Origin: Nocardioides pocheonensis
Lineage (GTDB): Bacteria; Actinomycetota; Actinomycetes; Propionibacteriales; Nocardioidaceae
Direction of reading: 5' to 3'
Assembly (NCBI RefSeq): GCF_003725535.1
Contig: NZ_RJSF01000040.1
Span: 1-64,000, forward strand
DNA length: 64,000 nucleotides
Positions 28,992-38,192 of the stretch are shown piece by piece. How positions within the stretch are numbered: position 1 is the first letter of the stretch; every line of letters begins with the position of its first letter. Below the pieces are notes generated by a model that saw only the letters and a program-made list of their open reading frames with translations, was not told the origin of the DNA and did no database searches. A program made the translations under genes and the position numbers.

Positions 28992-29434
28992 GGGCGTCCG
29001 ACTACCTCTTCACCGACTCGTGGGTGATCCCTGCTCCGCGGGACGCGGTGTGCGAGGTGCTGCTGGACCTCGAGCACTACGTGGACTGGTGGCCGCAGGT
29101 GCGCGCGGTCGCCAGCGTCGGACCCGACGACGCGCTGGTCGTCTGCCGGTCGCGGCTCCCGTACGACCTCGAGCTGCACCTGCACGCCGAGACCCGCGGC
29201 CCCGACGAGCTCCGCGTCGCCATCGACGGGCCGATCCGCGGGTTCGCCTCGTGGCGGTTGACCCCGGTGGCGGGAGGCACCCGGCTCGACTTCGAGCAGC
29301 GGGTCGAGGCGGTGGCACGCCTGTTCCGGTGGGCGTCGTACGTCGCGAAGCCGGTGCTCGCGGCCAACCACGCCTGGATGATGCGCGGCGCGGAGCAGGG
29401 GCTGGAGGCCAGGCTCAGCCGAGCGCGGCGATGA
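28988..29434 (+). CDS. SRPBCC/START-like domain protein
   Basis: 148 residues from GTG 28988, coupled to the oxidoreductase by a GTGA overlap. The polyketide cyclase/dehydrase-like fold is recognised from [29 protein letters not shown] and from [23 protein letters not shown]. Such proteins bind hydrophobic ligands in a helix-grip cavity. Coupling suggests it serves the same pathway as the F420-type enzyme. The 3' end overlaps the convergent thiol peroxidase gene by 20 bases. Confidence 0.8.
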   Translation: MRASDYLFTDSWVIPAPRDAVCEVLLDLEHYVDWWPQVRAVASVGPDDALVVCRSRLPYDLELHLHAETRGPDELRVAIDGPIRGFASWRLTPVAGGTRLDFEQRVEAVARLFRWASYVAKPVLAANHAWMMRGAEQGLEARLSRARR

Positions 29435-29909
29435 CCGCGTCGTAGTCCGGCTCGTGGGCGATGTCGTCGACGAGCTGGGTGTGCACGACGGTGCCGTCAC
29501 GGTCGACCACGACGACCGCGCGGGCGAGCAGGCCCTCGAAGGCGGAGTCGGTGAGCCGCACCCCGTAGTCCTCGCCGAACGACGACCGGAACGCGGAGCC
29601 GACGGTCACGCGCTCCAGTCCCTCGGCCGCGCAGAACCCGCCCAGCGCGAAGGGCAGGTCCATCGACACGTTGAGCACCGTGGTGTCGGGGAGGCCGGCG
29701 GCGAGCTCGTTGAACCGGCGCAGGCCGGCCTGGCAGACACCCGTGCCGACGCTCGGGAAGATGCTCACCACGACGCGCCCGGCGAGGTCCGCGAGCGAGA
29801 GCTCACGCAGGTCAGCGCCGACGAGCGTGAACGCAGGCGCCGGCCGGCCGACCGGCGGGAGCTCGCCGCTGGTGTGCGCAGGGGTGCCGTCGAGGGCGGT
29901 GGTCGCCAC
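29415..29909 (-). CDS. tpx: Thiol peroxidase (Tpx-type peroxiredoxin)
   Basis: 164 residues from GTG 29909 behind GAGAGGACC. The peroxiredoxin fold shows [17 protein letters not shown], whose Cys is the peroxidatic residue; the Thr three positions before it is kept, although the usual DTPVC reads GTGVC. The resolving Cys is in [11 protein letters not shown]. It reduces hydroperoxides with thioredoxin. It lies downstream of the OsmC-type gene on the same strand, so two thiol peroxidases are adjacent. Confidence 0.9.
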   Translation of the reverse strand: MATTALDGTPAHTSGELPPVGRPAPAFTLVGADLRELSLADLAGRVVVSIFPSVGTGVCQAGLRRFNELAAGLPDTTVLNVSMDLPFALGGFCAAEGLERVTVGSAFRSSFGEDYGVRLTDSAFEGLLARAVVVVDRDGTVVHTQLVDDIAHEPDYDAVIAALG

Positions 29910-29981
29910 GAAGGTCCTCTCGGAGGTGGGTCGCCGCCGGGCCGGTCAGGTGACCGGCCCGGCGCCGCGGACGGCAGTGGT

Positions 29982-30401
29982 TCAGGAGAGCTTGGCGTCC
30001 AGGGTGATCTCGACGGACAGCGCCTGGGAGACCGGGCAGTTGGCCTTGGCGTCGGCGGCGAGCTCCTGGAACTTCGCCTCGTCGATGCCGGGCACGGTGC
30101 CCACGACGGTGATCGCCGACTTCGTGATGCCGGTGCCGGGCACGAACGTGACCACCGCGGAGACCTCGAGGCGCTCGGCGGGGGTGTCGTTCTTGGCGAG
30201 CATGTTCGAGAACGCCATCGAGTAGCACGCCGAATGGGCACCCGCGATGAGCTCCTCCGGGCTGGTCTTGCCGTTCGCCTCCTCCGCACGCGACGGCCAC
30301 GAGACCGGGTAGGTGCCGATCCCCGAGGAGTCGAAGGTGGTCTCGCCCGAGCCCTCGAAGAGGGTGCCGGTCCAGACGGTGGTTGCCTTGCGGTCAGTCA
30401 T
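29982..30401 (-). CDS. OsmC/Ohr-family peroxiredoxin
   Basis: 139 residues from ATG 30401, with GGAG 7-8 bases before it. The two redox Cys are in HSACYSMAFS (about residue 59) and NCPVSQALS (about 121), as in OsmC. The opening TVWTGTLFEGSGETTF is typical. It detoxifies organic hydroperoxides using lipoyl or thiol reductants. It is followed 72 bases later by tpx on the same strand. Confidence 0.9.
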   Translation of the reverse strand: MTDRKATTVWTGTLFEGSGETTFDSSGIGTYPVSWPSRAEEANGKTSPEELIAGAHSACYSMAFSNMLAKNDTPAERLEVSAVVTFVPGTGITKSAITVVGTVPGIDEAKFQELAADAKANCPVSQALSVEITLDAKLS

Positions 30402-30463
30402 GTGAACTCCAGGTTCGCCAGAAGTGGGGGGTCAGGGGGAGCTTCGCCAGCCTAGCCAAGGGC

Positions 30464-31141
30464 TCAGGCCAGGTGCCTGAGTGCCTCCCGGCGCGAGAGC
30501 GCGCTGAGGTCGTGGCCCGCGACAAACGCACGGACCCACGCCGGATGGTGGCGGGCGGCGTCGCGCAGCGCCCACCCGATCGCCTTGCGGACGAAGAACT
30601 CCGGGTCGGCGAGGTTGGCCTCGATCACCTCGGCGAGCAGGTCGAGGTCCACCTGGTCGCGCCGCCTCAGCTGCCCGAGGATCGCCAGCCGACGCAGCCA
30701 CATCGAGGGCTCGCGGCTCCACGTGCGGAGCACGGGTGCGATCTCCTGCGGGTGGGCCACCGCGAGGTCACCGATCCGGTGCGCGACCTCGTCGACGTGG
30801 TCCCACCACGCGCCGGTCACGGCCATGTGCCGGTGCAGGTCGAGCAGGTCGAGCCGGCCGTAGGACCAGCGCAGCGCGAGCAGCTCCTGCGCGGCGTAGC
30901 GCTCCTCCCGGAATTCGGCCTCGTCCCACAGCTCGCGCACCTCGGCGGCGCGGGTCTCCGCGTCGGCCGGGTGTGCGGCCGCGACGGCGCGGACGATGCG
31001 GCGCACCTCGGGCCGGCGTACGCCGAGGAAGGGGAGGTTGCCGGTCTCCGCCGACCTCATGTACGCCGCCATCGCGCCGGCGCGCTCCGGGTCGGCCGCA
31101 GCACGCAGTCGGCCTCGCACCTCCGCTGCGAGCGCGCTCAC
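30464..31141 (-). CDS. AlkD-like DNA alkylation repair protein
   Basis: 225 residues from GTG 31141. It is helical with HEAT-like repeats: MRSAETGNLPFLGVRRPEVRRI, RYAAQELLAL, WWDHVDEVAHRIGDL, MWLRRLAILGQL and FVRKAIGWALRDAARHHP. The Trp and Asp in WWDHVDE correspond to residues AlkD-type glycosylases use to approach alkylated bases. Its start lies 13 bases after the enoyl-CoA hydratase stop, so the two may be cotranscribed without a functional link. Assignment as the AlkD superfamily is solid; activity is inferred. Confidence 0.87.
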   Translation of the reverse strand: MSALAAEVRGRLRAAADPERAGAMAAYMRSAETGNLPFLGVRRPEVRRIVRAVAAAHPADAETRAAEVRELWDEAEFREERYAAQELLALRWSYGRLDLLDLHRHMAVTGAWWDHVDEVAHRIGDLAVAHPQEIAPVLRTWSREPSMWLRRLAILGQLRRRDQVDLDLLAEVIEANLADPEFFVRKAIGWALRDAARHHPAWVRAFVAGHDLSALSRREALRHLA

Positions 31142-31154
31142 GACTCGGCCCGGA

Positions 31155-31952
31155 TCAGGGGAGGACGCGGGGTCCGAACACCGGCGAGACCTTCTTGAAC
31201 GCCGCCTCGCGTGCGGCCTTCGTGTTCGCCAGGGTGAGCAGCACCAGCTGCTCGGCCCGCTCGCGGGCGAAGGTCGCCCGCGGCGACGAGGTCCACGTGC
31301 GGTTGAAGAGCCGCTTGGCGGCGGCCACGGAGTCCGGCGAGCGCTCGGCGATCTCGCGGGCCAGGCCGAACGCCGCTGCGACCGGGTCGGCAGCGAGCTC
31401 GGTGACCAGGCCGAGGTCGGCGGCCTCCTTGCCGCTCAGCATCTGCGCGGTCATCGTCAGCCGCTTGGCGGTGTCGATGCCGACCAGCTCCGCGAGGCTG
31501 CGGATGCCCGTCATGTCGGGGATCAGGCCCCAGCGCACCTCGAGGACCGACCACTCGGAGTCCGGGGTCGCCACCCGGAAGTCGGCGGCCAGGGCGATCT
31601 GGAGGCCGCCGCCGTAGCAGTGGCCGTCGACCGCGGCGATCACCGGCACGGGCAGCCGCCGCCACGCCCAGCACGCCTCCTGGAAGGTGTTGGTGCCGCG
31701 CCAGGGCGCCGGCACGAACGCCTTCACGATCCCGACGGGGCTCCTCAGGGCCGAGCCGAAGTCCAGGCCGGCGCAGAAGGAGTCGCCCTCGCCGCTGAGC
31801 ACCACGGCCCGCAGCGTGCGGTCGCGCCGCAGCTCGCGGGCGGTGGCGACCAGCTCGTCCAGTGACTGCAGGGTGAGCGCGTTGAGCTTGTCCGGCCGGG
31901 TGAGGCGGACGTGGGCGATGCCGTCGACGGTCTCGTGGGCTACGTACTCCAT
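31155..31952 (-). CDS. Enoyl-CoA hydratase/isomerase (crotonase family)
   Basis: 265 residues from ATG 31952, 6 bases after TAACCT (minus strand). Crotonase words: RLTRPDKLNALT, SFCAGLDFGSAL (first oxyanion-hole region), DGHCYGGGLQIALAAD (second), and GLIPDMTGIRSLAELVG. The position usually holding the second catalytic Glu reads Asp-Met in PDMTG, so hydratase activity should not be assumed; isomerase or other crotonase chemistry is possible. Start codon and spacing indicate a leaderless message. Confidence 0.87.
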   Translation of the reverse strand: MEYVAHETVDGIAHVRLTRPDKLNALTLQSLDELVATARELRRDRTLRAVVLSGEGDSFCAGLDFGSALRSPVGIVKAFVPAPWRGTNTFQEACWAWRRLPVPVIAAVDGHCYGGGLQIALAADFRVATPDSEWSVLEVRWGLIPDMTGIRSLAELVGIDTAKRLTMTAQMLSGKEAADLGLVTELAADPVAAAFGLAREIAERSPDSVAAAKRLFNRTWTSSPRATFARERAEQLVLLTLANTKAAREAAFKKVSPVFGPRVLP

Positions 31953-31964
31953 GGCCCAAGGTTA

Positions 31965-32002
31965 CTCGTGGGTAGGCCCGCGTGCGCGGGCCCACCCACG
32001 AG
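31965..32002 (-). terminator. Strong hairpin after the aldo/keto reductase gene
   Basis: CTCGTGGGTAGGCCCGCG (31965-31982) and CGCGGGCCCACCCACGAG (31985-32002) are 18-base arms with one mismatch and a 2-base loop. It begins 7 bases past the reductase stop and abuts the -10 region of the next gene on the same strand. Confidence 0.8.
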
Positions 32003-32008
32003 CCGGTC

Positions 32009-33022
<1,014 letters not shown>

Positions 33023-33029
33023 GCCGGCG

Positions 33030-33060
33030 AGTCTTGTCCTTCGAGCGCGCTCGAAGTCAA
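33030..33060 (-). promoter_or_regulatory. MerR-type promoter/operator of the aldo/keto reductase
   Basis: On the minus strand TTGACT (33060-33055) and AAGACT (33035-33030) are separated by 19 bases. An 18-base perfect palindrome CTTCGAGCGCGCTCGAAG (33039-33056) fills most of the spacer. The long spacer is the hallmark of MerR-activated promoters. Confidence 0.85.
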
Positions 33061-33066
33061 CCGGGA

Positions 33067-33441
33067 TCAGCCGGCGCTGCCGACCTTGCCCTCGTAGATG
33101 CCGATCTTGTGGTCGATCGCCCGCAGGTGGCCGGTGATCTGCGCCAGCTGCTCCTCGACCCGCCTGCGGTGCGCGAGCAGCAGCGCGAGCCGCTCGGCCT
33201 CGTTGCCGTCTCCCGCGCGGACCAGGGCGGCATAGCGGCGTACGTCGCGGATCGGCATGCCGGTGGCGCGAAGTCGCGTGATCATCTGGATCCAGGTGAG
33301 GTCCTGGTCGGTGTAGCGCCGGTGTCCGGAGCCGGCTCGCTCGACGGACCCGAGCATCAGTCCGTCGCGCTCGTAGTAGCGCAGCGTGTGGGCGGTCAGG
33401 CCGGTTCGCTCGGCCGCCTGGGCGATGGTGAGGGCCGTCAT
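33067..33441 (-). CDS. MerR-family transcriptional regulator
   Basis: 124 residues from ATG 33441, preferred over an upstream start because a -10 box ends 6 bases before it. The winged helix reads [26 protein letters not shown], followed by the wing [14 protein letters not shown] and a coiled-coil dimerisation helix. There is no Cys in the protein, so it does not sense metal through thiols; an organic or carbonyl ligand is more likely, in keeping with the reductase it precedes. Its own promoter carries the same operator, implying autoregulation. Confidence 0.93.
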   Translation of the reverse strand: MTALTIAQAAERTGLTAHTLRYYERDGLMLGSVERAGSGHRRYTDQDLTWIQMITRLRATGMPIRDVRRYAALVRAGDGNEAERLALLLAHRRRVEEQLAQITGHLRAIDHKIGIYEGKVGSAG

Positions 33442-33447
33442 CGGGTC

Positions 33448-33478
33448 AGTGTCCTGCTTCGAGGGCACTCGAAGTCAA
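33448..33478 (-). promoter_or_regulatory. MerR-type promoter/operator of merR itself
   Basis: On the minus strand TTGACT (33478-33473) and GACACT (33453-33448) have a 19-base spacer containing CTTCGAGTGCCCTCGAAG (7-bp arms). It duplicates the layout at 33030-33060. Confidence 0.82.
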
Positions 33479-33573
33479 GCGGCCCGGGTGTGGCCCTGCG
33501 TATCAGCGCTGTGCCCGGTGGCTCTGAAGGGGTGCACCCGTCCCAGCACGTCCGCACCGAAAGGGCCCCTCCC

Positions 33574-34014
33574 ATGGTGAACCGCTCGATGACCTCCGGC
33601 GACCCCGTCCCGCGCGGTGACCTCCGCGCCCAGCTCCGCCGGCTCGGCAGCGTGCCCGGCCTCTCCGATGCACCGGTCGCGACCCTGCGCGCGATGCTGG
33701 AGGCCGGCCACGTCGTCGGCATCCGACCGCACTGGGCACTGCTGGCCGAGGGCACGCCGGCCGACAAGGCCTACGTGGTGCTCGACGGCCAGGTCGACGT
33801 GCGCCGACGCGGCGAGGTCCTCGGCCGCTGCCGCCCGGGGGAGTTCCTCGGCGAGCTCGGCATCGTGCGCCGCCGGCTCCGGTCGGCCACCGTCGTGACC
33901 GCGAGCGCCGTCACCGCCCTGCACCTGGACCGGGCGGCGTTCGAGCGGCTGCACGAGCAGGACGCGTACTTCCGCGCCCTGGTCGGCGAGGCGATGCTGC
34001 GCAAGACCGCCTGA
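33574..34014 (+). CDS. Stand-alone cyclic-nucleotide-binding domain protein
   Basis: 146 residues from ATG 33574 (a second ATG at 33589 is possible). It contains a single cNMP-binding beta-roll: VGIRPHWALLAEGTPADKAYVVLDGQVDV, then the phosphate-binding cassette FLGELGIVRRRLRSATV with the Glu and the Arg that contact the cyclic phosphate. There is no helix-turn-helix or enzyme domain. It may be a cAMP-responsive partner protein. A class III nucleotide cyclase is encoded at 53169-54185. The preceding 130-base gap contains the merR promoter and nothing else I can support. Confidence 0.82.
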   Translation: MVNRSMTSGDPVPRGDLRAQLRRLGSVPGLSDAPVATLRAMLEAGHVVGIRPHWALLAEGTPADKAYVVLDGQVDVRRRGEVLGRCRPGEFLGELGIVRRRLRSATVVTASAVTALHLDRAAFERLHEQDAYFRALVGEAMLRKTA

Positions 34015-34044
34015 GGTCGTCGTACGCCGGATCAGACACCCGGA

Positions 34045-34854
34045 TCAGATTCCGGGCACGATCGCCCCCAGCAGCGACCCCATCCGGGTCGCCGCCGCGT
34101 TGCCCGCCGCGAGCACCTCCTCGTGGTTCAGCGGCTCGCCGGTGATGCCCGCCGCGAGGTTGGTGACCAGGGAGATGCCGAGCACCTCCATGCCCGCCTC
34201 GCGCGCCGCGATCGCCTCGAGCGTGGTGCTCATGCCGACCAGGTGACCACCGATGGCCCGCACCATGCCGATCTCGGCCGGCGTCTCGTAGTGGGGGCCG
34301 CGCAGCTGGACGTAGACCCCCTCGTCGAGGTCCGGCTCGACCTCGCGGCACAGCGCCCGCAGCCGCGGACTGTAGAGGTCGGTGAGGTCCACGAAGTGCG
34401 CGCCCTCGATCGGGGAGGTCGCGGTCAGGTTGATGTGGTCGCTGATCAGCACCGGCGTGCCCGGCTGCCAGGTCTCCTTGAGACCGCCGCACCCGTTGGT
34501 GAGCACGATCGTGCGGCAGCCCGCGGCCGCGGCGGTCCGTACGCCGTGCACGACCGCCCGCACGCCCAGGCCCTCGTAGAAGTGGGTGCGGCCGAGGAAG
34601 ACCAGCAGCTGCTTGTCGCCGGTGCGCACCGAGCGGATCCGGCCGGAGTGGCCGGCGACCGCCGGTGGCGCGAACCCGGGGAGGTCGGTGGTGGCGATGT
34701 CGGCGGTCACCTCGCCGAGAGCGTCGACGGCGGGCAGCCAGCCCGAGCCCATCACCAGGGCGACGTCGTGGCGCGCGACGCCGGTCAGGTCGGCGAGCAC
34801 GCGGGCTGCGTCGGCGGCTGCCTGTGCGGGCGATCCAGCAGAGGAGTCAGTCAC
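34045..34854 (-). CDS. deoD: Purine nucleoside phosphorylase
   Basis: 269 residues from GTG 34854, trimeric class I type. Markers are [13 protein letters not shown] (phosphate loop), GRTHFYEG with the substrate His, [22 protein letters not shown] with the base-site Glu, [31 protein letters not shown]. It phosphorolyses inosine and guanosine, the next step after adenosine deaminase. It is separated from the other salvage genes by about 15 kb but belongs to the same network. The symbol follows mycobacterial use. Confidence 0.94.
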   Translation of the reverse strand: MTDSSAGSPAQAAADAARVLADLTGVARHDVALVMGSGWLPAVDALGEVTADIATTDLPGFAPPAVAGHSGRIRSVRTGDKQLLVFLGRTHFYEGLGVRAVVHGVRTAAAAGCRTIVLTNGCGGLKETWQPGTPVLISDHINLTATSPIEGAHFVDLTDLYSPRLRALCREVEPDLDEGVYVQLRGPHYETPAEIGMVRAIGGHLVGMSTTLEAIAAREAGMEVLGISLVTNLAAGITGEPLNHEEVLAAGNAAATRMGSLLGAIVPGI

Positions 34855-34895
34855 GGGCCGACTCTCTCACGAGCGACTCCGCCCCAGCTCTCGAC

Positions 34896-35351
34896 TCAGC
34901 CGCCGAAGGTGCTGCGGCACGGCCGCTGCCGCAGCGCTGCGACGTAGTCGCTAGGGGCGTCCGCGGCGTCCGCCGCGTCGGCGAGCACGCCGAGGTAGGT
35001 CGCCGACGGCAGGCCGCCCTCGAACGCGTCCAGCACGTAGATCCACGCGACCGACTCCTCGGTCATCGTCGACACCCGCACCCGCGTCTTGCGGTAGAGC
35101 CCGGTGTCGGCCGACTCCCAGCCGTCCAGCACCGCGAAGTCCTCCTCGGTCACGTCGTAGAGCGCGACGAAGACCTGCTCGAACGGGTCCTGCACGACGG
35201 TCGCCAGGGCACCGTCCCAGCCGTGGTCCTCACCGCCGAAGGTGAGCCGCCAGCCCTGCAGCCATCCCGTGCCCCGCAACGGCGAGTGCGGACACCGCTC
35301 GCCCATCCTGGCCGGGTCCAGGTTGGCGCCGTAGGCGGCGTACAAGGTCAC
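34896..35351 (-). CDS. Gamma-glutamylcyclotransferase-like (AIG2/GGCT) protein
   Basis: 151 residues from GTG 35351, chosen because TACCCT lies 6 bases before it and because VTLYAAYGANLDPARM is the normal family start (YGxNL loop). The word DGWESADTGLYRKTRV and the central AIG2 barrel strands support the family. Such enzymes release 5-oxoproline from gamma-glutamyl amines. It is divergent from lpdA with a 50-base gap, the same pairing I recall from mycobacteria (next to Rv3303c). Confidence 0.82.
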   Translation of the reverse strand: MTLYAAYGANLDPARMGERCPHSPLRGTGWLQGWRLTFGGEDHGWDGALATVVQDPFEQVFVALYDVTEEDFAVLDGWESADTGLYRKTRVRVSTMTEESVAWIYVLDAFEGGLPSATYLGVLADAADAADAPSDYVAALRQRPCRSTFGG

Positions 35352-35401
35352 CGGAAAAGGGTAGGGCACGGCGCGTCCCAGCCGTGCGACACAATGACGC
35401 G

Positions 35402-36820
35402 GTGACTCACGTGGCGATCATCGGAGGCGGCCCCGGCGGATACGAGTCGGCCCACGTGGCGGCCCAGCTCGGCGCAGAGGTGACCGTGGTCGACTCCGAC
35501 GGGCTCGGCGGATCAGCGGTGCTGACCGACTGCGTGCCGAGCAAGACCCTGATCGCCACCAGCGAGCTGATGACCGAGCTGTCCACCGCCCACGAGCTGG
35601 GCATCGGGTTCTCCGACGAGGAGGGCGACCCGGCCTCGAAGGTGCGGGTCGACCTGGCTCGCGTCAACCAGCGGGTGCTGCGGCTCGCCGGCGAGCAGTC
35701 CCGCGACATCGGCCGCCGCCTCGAGCGCGACGGGGTGCAGGTCGTCGTCGGTCGCGGCCGGCTCGACGCGACGGCCGAGGGTGGCCGCGGCGCCCACCAC
35801 CGGGTGCTCGTCGACCTGCCGGACGGCGGCACGCGGGCGATCGACGCCGATGCGGTGCTGGTCGCCACCGGAGCCTCGCCGCGCACGCTGCCGACGGCGC
35901 AGCCCGACGGCGAGCGGATCCTCACCTGGGAGCAGGTCTACGACCTCACCGAGGTGCCGTCGCGGATGATCGTGGTCGGGTCGGGCGTCACCGGCGCGGA
36001 GTTCGCCAGCGCCTACATGGCCCTCGGCATCGACGTGGTGCTGGTGTCCTCCCGCGACCGGGTGCTTCCGGGCGAGGACCCCGACGCCGCCGAGGTGCTC
36101 CAGCAGGTGCTCACCCGCCGGGGCATGACGGTGCTCTCCAGGTCGCGCATGGAGTCCGTGACGCGCGTCGGCGACGAGGTGACCGTGCGGCTCACCGACG
36201 GCCGGTCGGTGACCGGCTCGCACTGCCTGCTCGCCCTGGGGTCGATCCCCAACACCGCCGGCATCGGGCTCGAGGAGGCCGGCGTGATCCTCGACGACGC
36301 CGGCTTCGTCAAGGTCGACCGGGTCTCCCGCACCAGCGCCCGGGGCGTGTACGCCGCCGGCGACTGCACCGGCATCCTCATGCTCGCCTCCGTCGCGGCG
36401 ATGCAGGGCCGGATCGCGATGTGGCACTTCCTCGGCGACGCGGTCGCCCCGCTGGACCTGAAGAAGGTGTCCTCGAACGTCTTCACCGCCCCGGAGATCG
36501 CCACGGTCGGCTGGTCCCAGCAGGCCGTCGACAACGGGGAGATCGAGGCCGAGGTCGTCCGGCTGGAGCTCTCGGGCAACGCGCGGGCGAAGATGCAGGG
36601 CGTGCGTGACGGCTTCGTGAAGCTGTTCTGCCGTCCCGGCACCGGGATCATCGTCGGGGGAGTGGTGGTGGGCCCCCGCGCGAGCGAGCTGATCCACCCG
36701 GTCTCCGTCGCGGTCGCGGAGTCGCTGACCGCCGACCAGCTGGCCCAGGCGTTCACGGTCTACCCGTCGAACAGCGGCTCGATCGCGGAGGCCGCGCGCC
36801 GGCTGCACCACCCCCGCTGA
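35402..36820 (+). CDS. lpdA: LpdA-type NAD(P)H:quinone reductase (disulfide-reductase fold)
   Basis: 472 residues from GTG 35402, 6 bases after CACAAT. It has the FAD site GGGPGGYESAHVAAQLGA, NAD site VVGSGVTGAEFASAY and VYAAGDCTG. The place of the redox-active disulfide reads GGSAVLTDCVPSKT: the first Cys is replaced by Ser/Ala. That loss is known for mycobacterial LpdA, which reduces quinones and not lipoamide. Annotating it as lipoamide dehydrogenase would be wrong. Three short CCGCTGAC repeats around its stop (36814-36844) look incidental. Confidence 0.92.
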   Translation: MTHVAIIGGGPGGYESAHVAAQLGAEVTVVDSDGLGGSAVLTDCVPSKTLIATSELMTELSTAHELGIGFSDEEGDPASKVRVDLARVNQRVLRLAGEQSRDIGRRLERDGVQVVVGRGRLDATAEGGRGAHHRVLVDLPDGGTRAIDADAVLVATGASPRTLPTAQPDGERILTWEQVYDLTEVPSRMIVVGSGVTGAEFASAYMALGIDVVLVSSRDRVLPGEDPDAAEVLQQVLTRRGMTVLSRSRMESVTRVGDEVTVRLTDGRSVTGSHCLLALGSIPNTAGIGLEEAGVILDDAGFVKVDRVSRTSARGVYAAGDCTGILMLASVAAMQGRIAMWHFLGDAVAPLDLKKVSSNVFTAPEIATVGWSQQAVDNGEIEAEVVRLELSGNARAKMQGVRDGFVKLFCRPGTGIIVGGVVVGPRASELIHPVSVAVAESLTADQLAQAFTVYPSNSGSIAEAARRLHHPR

Positions 36821-36947
36821 CGCCCCGCTGACCCCGCCGCTGACAGCCGCGTAGTTCCCGCGGTGTGCTTCGTTCACCAGCGCTCATGTTGACGTGCCGT
36901 GCATGATGGATGCTTCACTCCACACCCACCAGACCCAGGGATCACGC

Positions 36948-38159
36948 ATGCACACTCGGACCCGACGGACCCTGATCGCGCTCGTGAGCAGCGCCGCCCT
37001 GCTGCTCACCGCGGCGCCCGCGCACGCCGCGCCGACGGCGGACGGACCGATCGCGATCTCGCCCGGCACCCCCATCCCCGTGACCGGCAACGGCTACGGC
37101 CACGGCCACGGCATGTCCCAGTGGGGCGCCAAGGGTGCGGCGACGGCGGGGCTGAGCGCCCAGCAGATCGTGGCGTTCTACTACCCGGGCACGACGCCGT
37201 CGACGCTGAGCACCAGCATCAAGGTGCTGATCACCGCCGACGCCGACAACAACCTCACGGTCTACAACGAGCGAGGGCTCCGGGTCCGCGACCTGGGCAA
37301 CGGCCGCACCTTCAAGCTGCACACGAAGCACACCCCGCGGGTCTGGCGGCTGCTGCAGAAGAACGGCCACACCAAGGTCTTCTACAAGACCTCGCGCTGG
37401 CACCTCTACAAGACCGCCGGTCGTCGGTCGCTCGCCGGTGACGGCGAGTTCCGTGCACCGGGCGGCACGACCCTGAAGCTCAAGAGCGGCCCCCGGCGGT
37501 ACCGCGGCGCCCTCCGGTTCACCAACACCGACACGGTCAACGTGCTCAACCTCGAGAAGTACCTCCGCGGCGTGGTGCCTGCCGAGATGCCCTCGACCTG
37601 GCCCGCCGCCGCACTCCAGGCCCAGGCGATCGCCGCCCGCACGTACGCCGCCCGCGCCCGCGCCGACCGGGTCGACAGCTACTACCAGATCTGCGACACC
37701 ACGGCCTGCCAGGTCTACGGCGGGGTCGCTTCCGAGAAGGACACCACCAACGCCGCCGTGGCAGCCACGGCCGGCCAGGTGCTGGTCGCGCCGGACAGCA
37801 CGTACGCGTTCACCCAGTTCGCGTCGAGCAACGGCGGCTGGAGCTCTGCCGGTAGCCAGCCGTACCTGGTCGCCCAGGCGGACTCGTACGACGCCGCCGC
37901 GAGCCCGTACCACCACTGGACCGTGGCCGCCGACCCGGCGAAGCTCCAGGCCGCCTACCCGCAGATCGGCACGCTGCAGAGCGTGCAGATCACGCAGCGC
38001 GAGGGTGGTCGTCCCTTCGACGGCGGCGGCTGGGTGCAAACCGTGCACCTTGCCGGGATGAACGGCGCGACGCCGACGGCCCTGGACATCAGCGGCGACG
38101 ACTTCCGCCGCGTCTACGGGCTGCGCTCGGCGTACTTCACCTTCGACACCGTCGCGTAG
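36948..38159 (+). CDS. Secreted SpoIID/LytB-domain protein
   Basis: 403 residues from ATG 36948, which opens a clean signal peptide (basic MHTRTRR, hydrophobic core, cleavage after AHA at about 27). The mature protein carries the SpoIID domain: GYGHGHGMSQWGAKGAA, YLRGVVPAEMPSTWPAAALQAQAIAARTYA with the catalytic Glu, and CQVYGG. SpoIID proteins are peptidoglycan lytic transglycosylases acting on denuded glycan; in non-sporulating actinobacteria they are presumed wall-remodelling enzymes. A perfect palindrome follows its stop. Confidence 0.9.
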   Translation: MHTRTRRTLIALVSSAALLLTAAPAHAAPTADGPIAISPGTPIPVTGNGYGHGHGMSQWGAKGAATAGLSAQQIVAFYYPGTTPSTLSTSIKVLITADADNNLTVYNERGLRVRDLGNGRTFKLHTKHTPRVWRLLQKNGHTKVFYKTSRWHLYKTAGRRSLAGDGEFRAPGGTTLKLKSGPRRYRGALRFTNTDTVNVLNLEKYLRGVVPAEMPSTWPAAALQAQAIAARTYAARARADRVDSYYQICDTTACQVYGGVASEKDTTNAAVAATAGQVLVAPDSTYAFTQFASSNGGWSSAGSQPYLVAQADSYDAAASPYHHWTVAADPAKLQAAYPQIGTLQSVQITQREGGRPFDGGGWVQTVHLAGMNGATPTALDISGDDFRRVYGLRSAYFTFDTVA

Positions 38160-38171
38160 CGGCAGGCTCGT

Positions 38172-38192
38172 GCCCGCACCTAGGGTGCGGGC
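38172..38192. terminator. Perfect palindrome that ends spoIID and holds the -10 of the next gene
   Basis: GCCCGCACC-TAG-GGTGCGGGC has perfect 9-bp arms. TAGGGT (38181-38186) within it lies 6 bases before ATG 38193, and the palindrome ends at the base before that ATG. It may act as both terminator and operator/promoter. Confidence 0.65.

Noticed and set aside
33067-33441. Metal-sensing MerR regulator
   Set aside because: The protein contains no Cys, so the usual metal-thiolate site is impossible.
36814-36844. Three CCGCTGAC direct repeats at the end of lpdA
   Set aside because: Only 8 bases each, irregular spacing and no structure; probably chance in GC-rich sequence.
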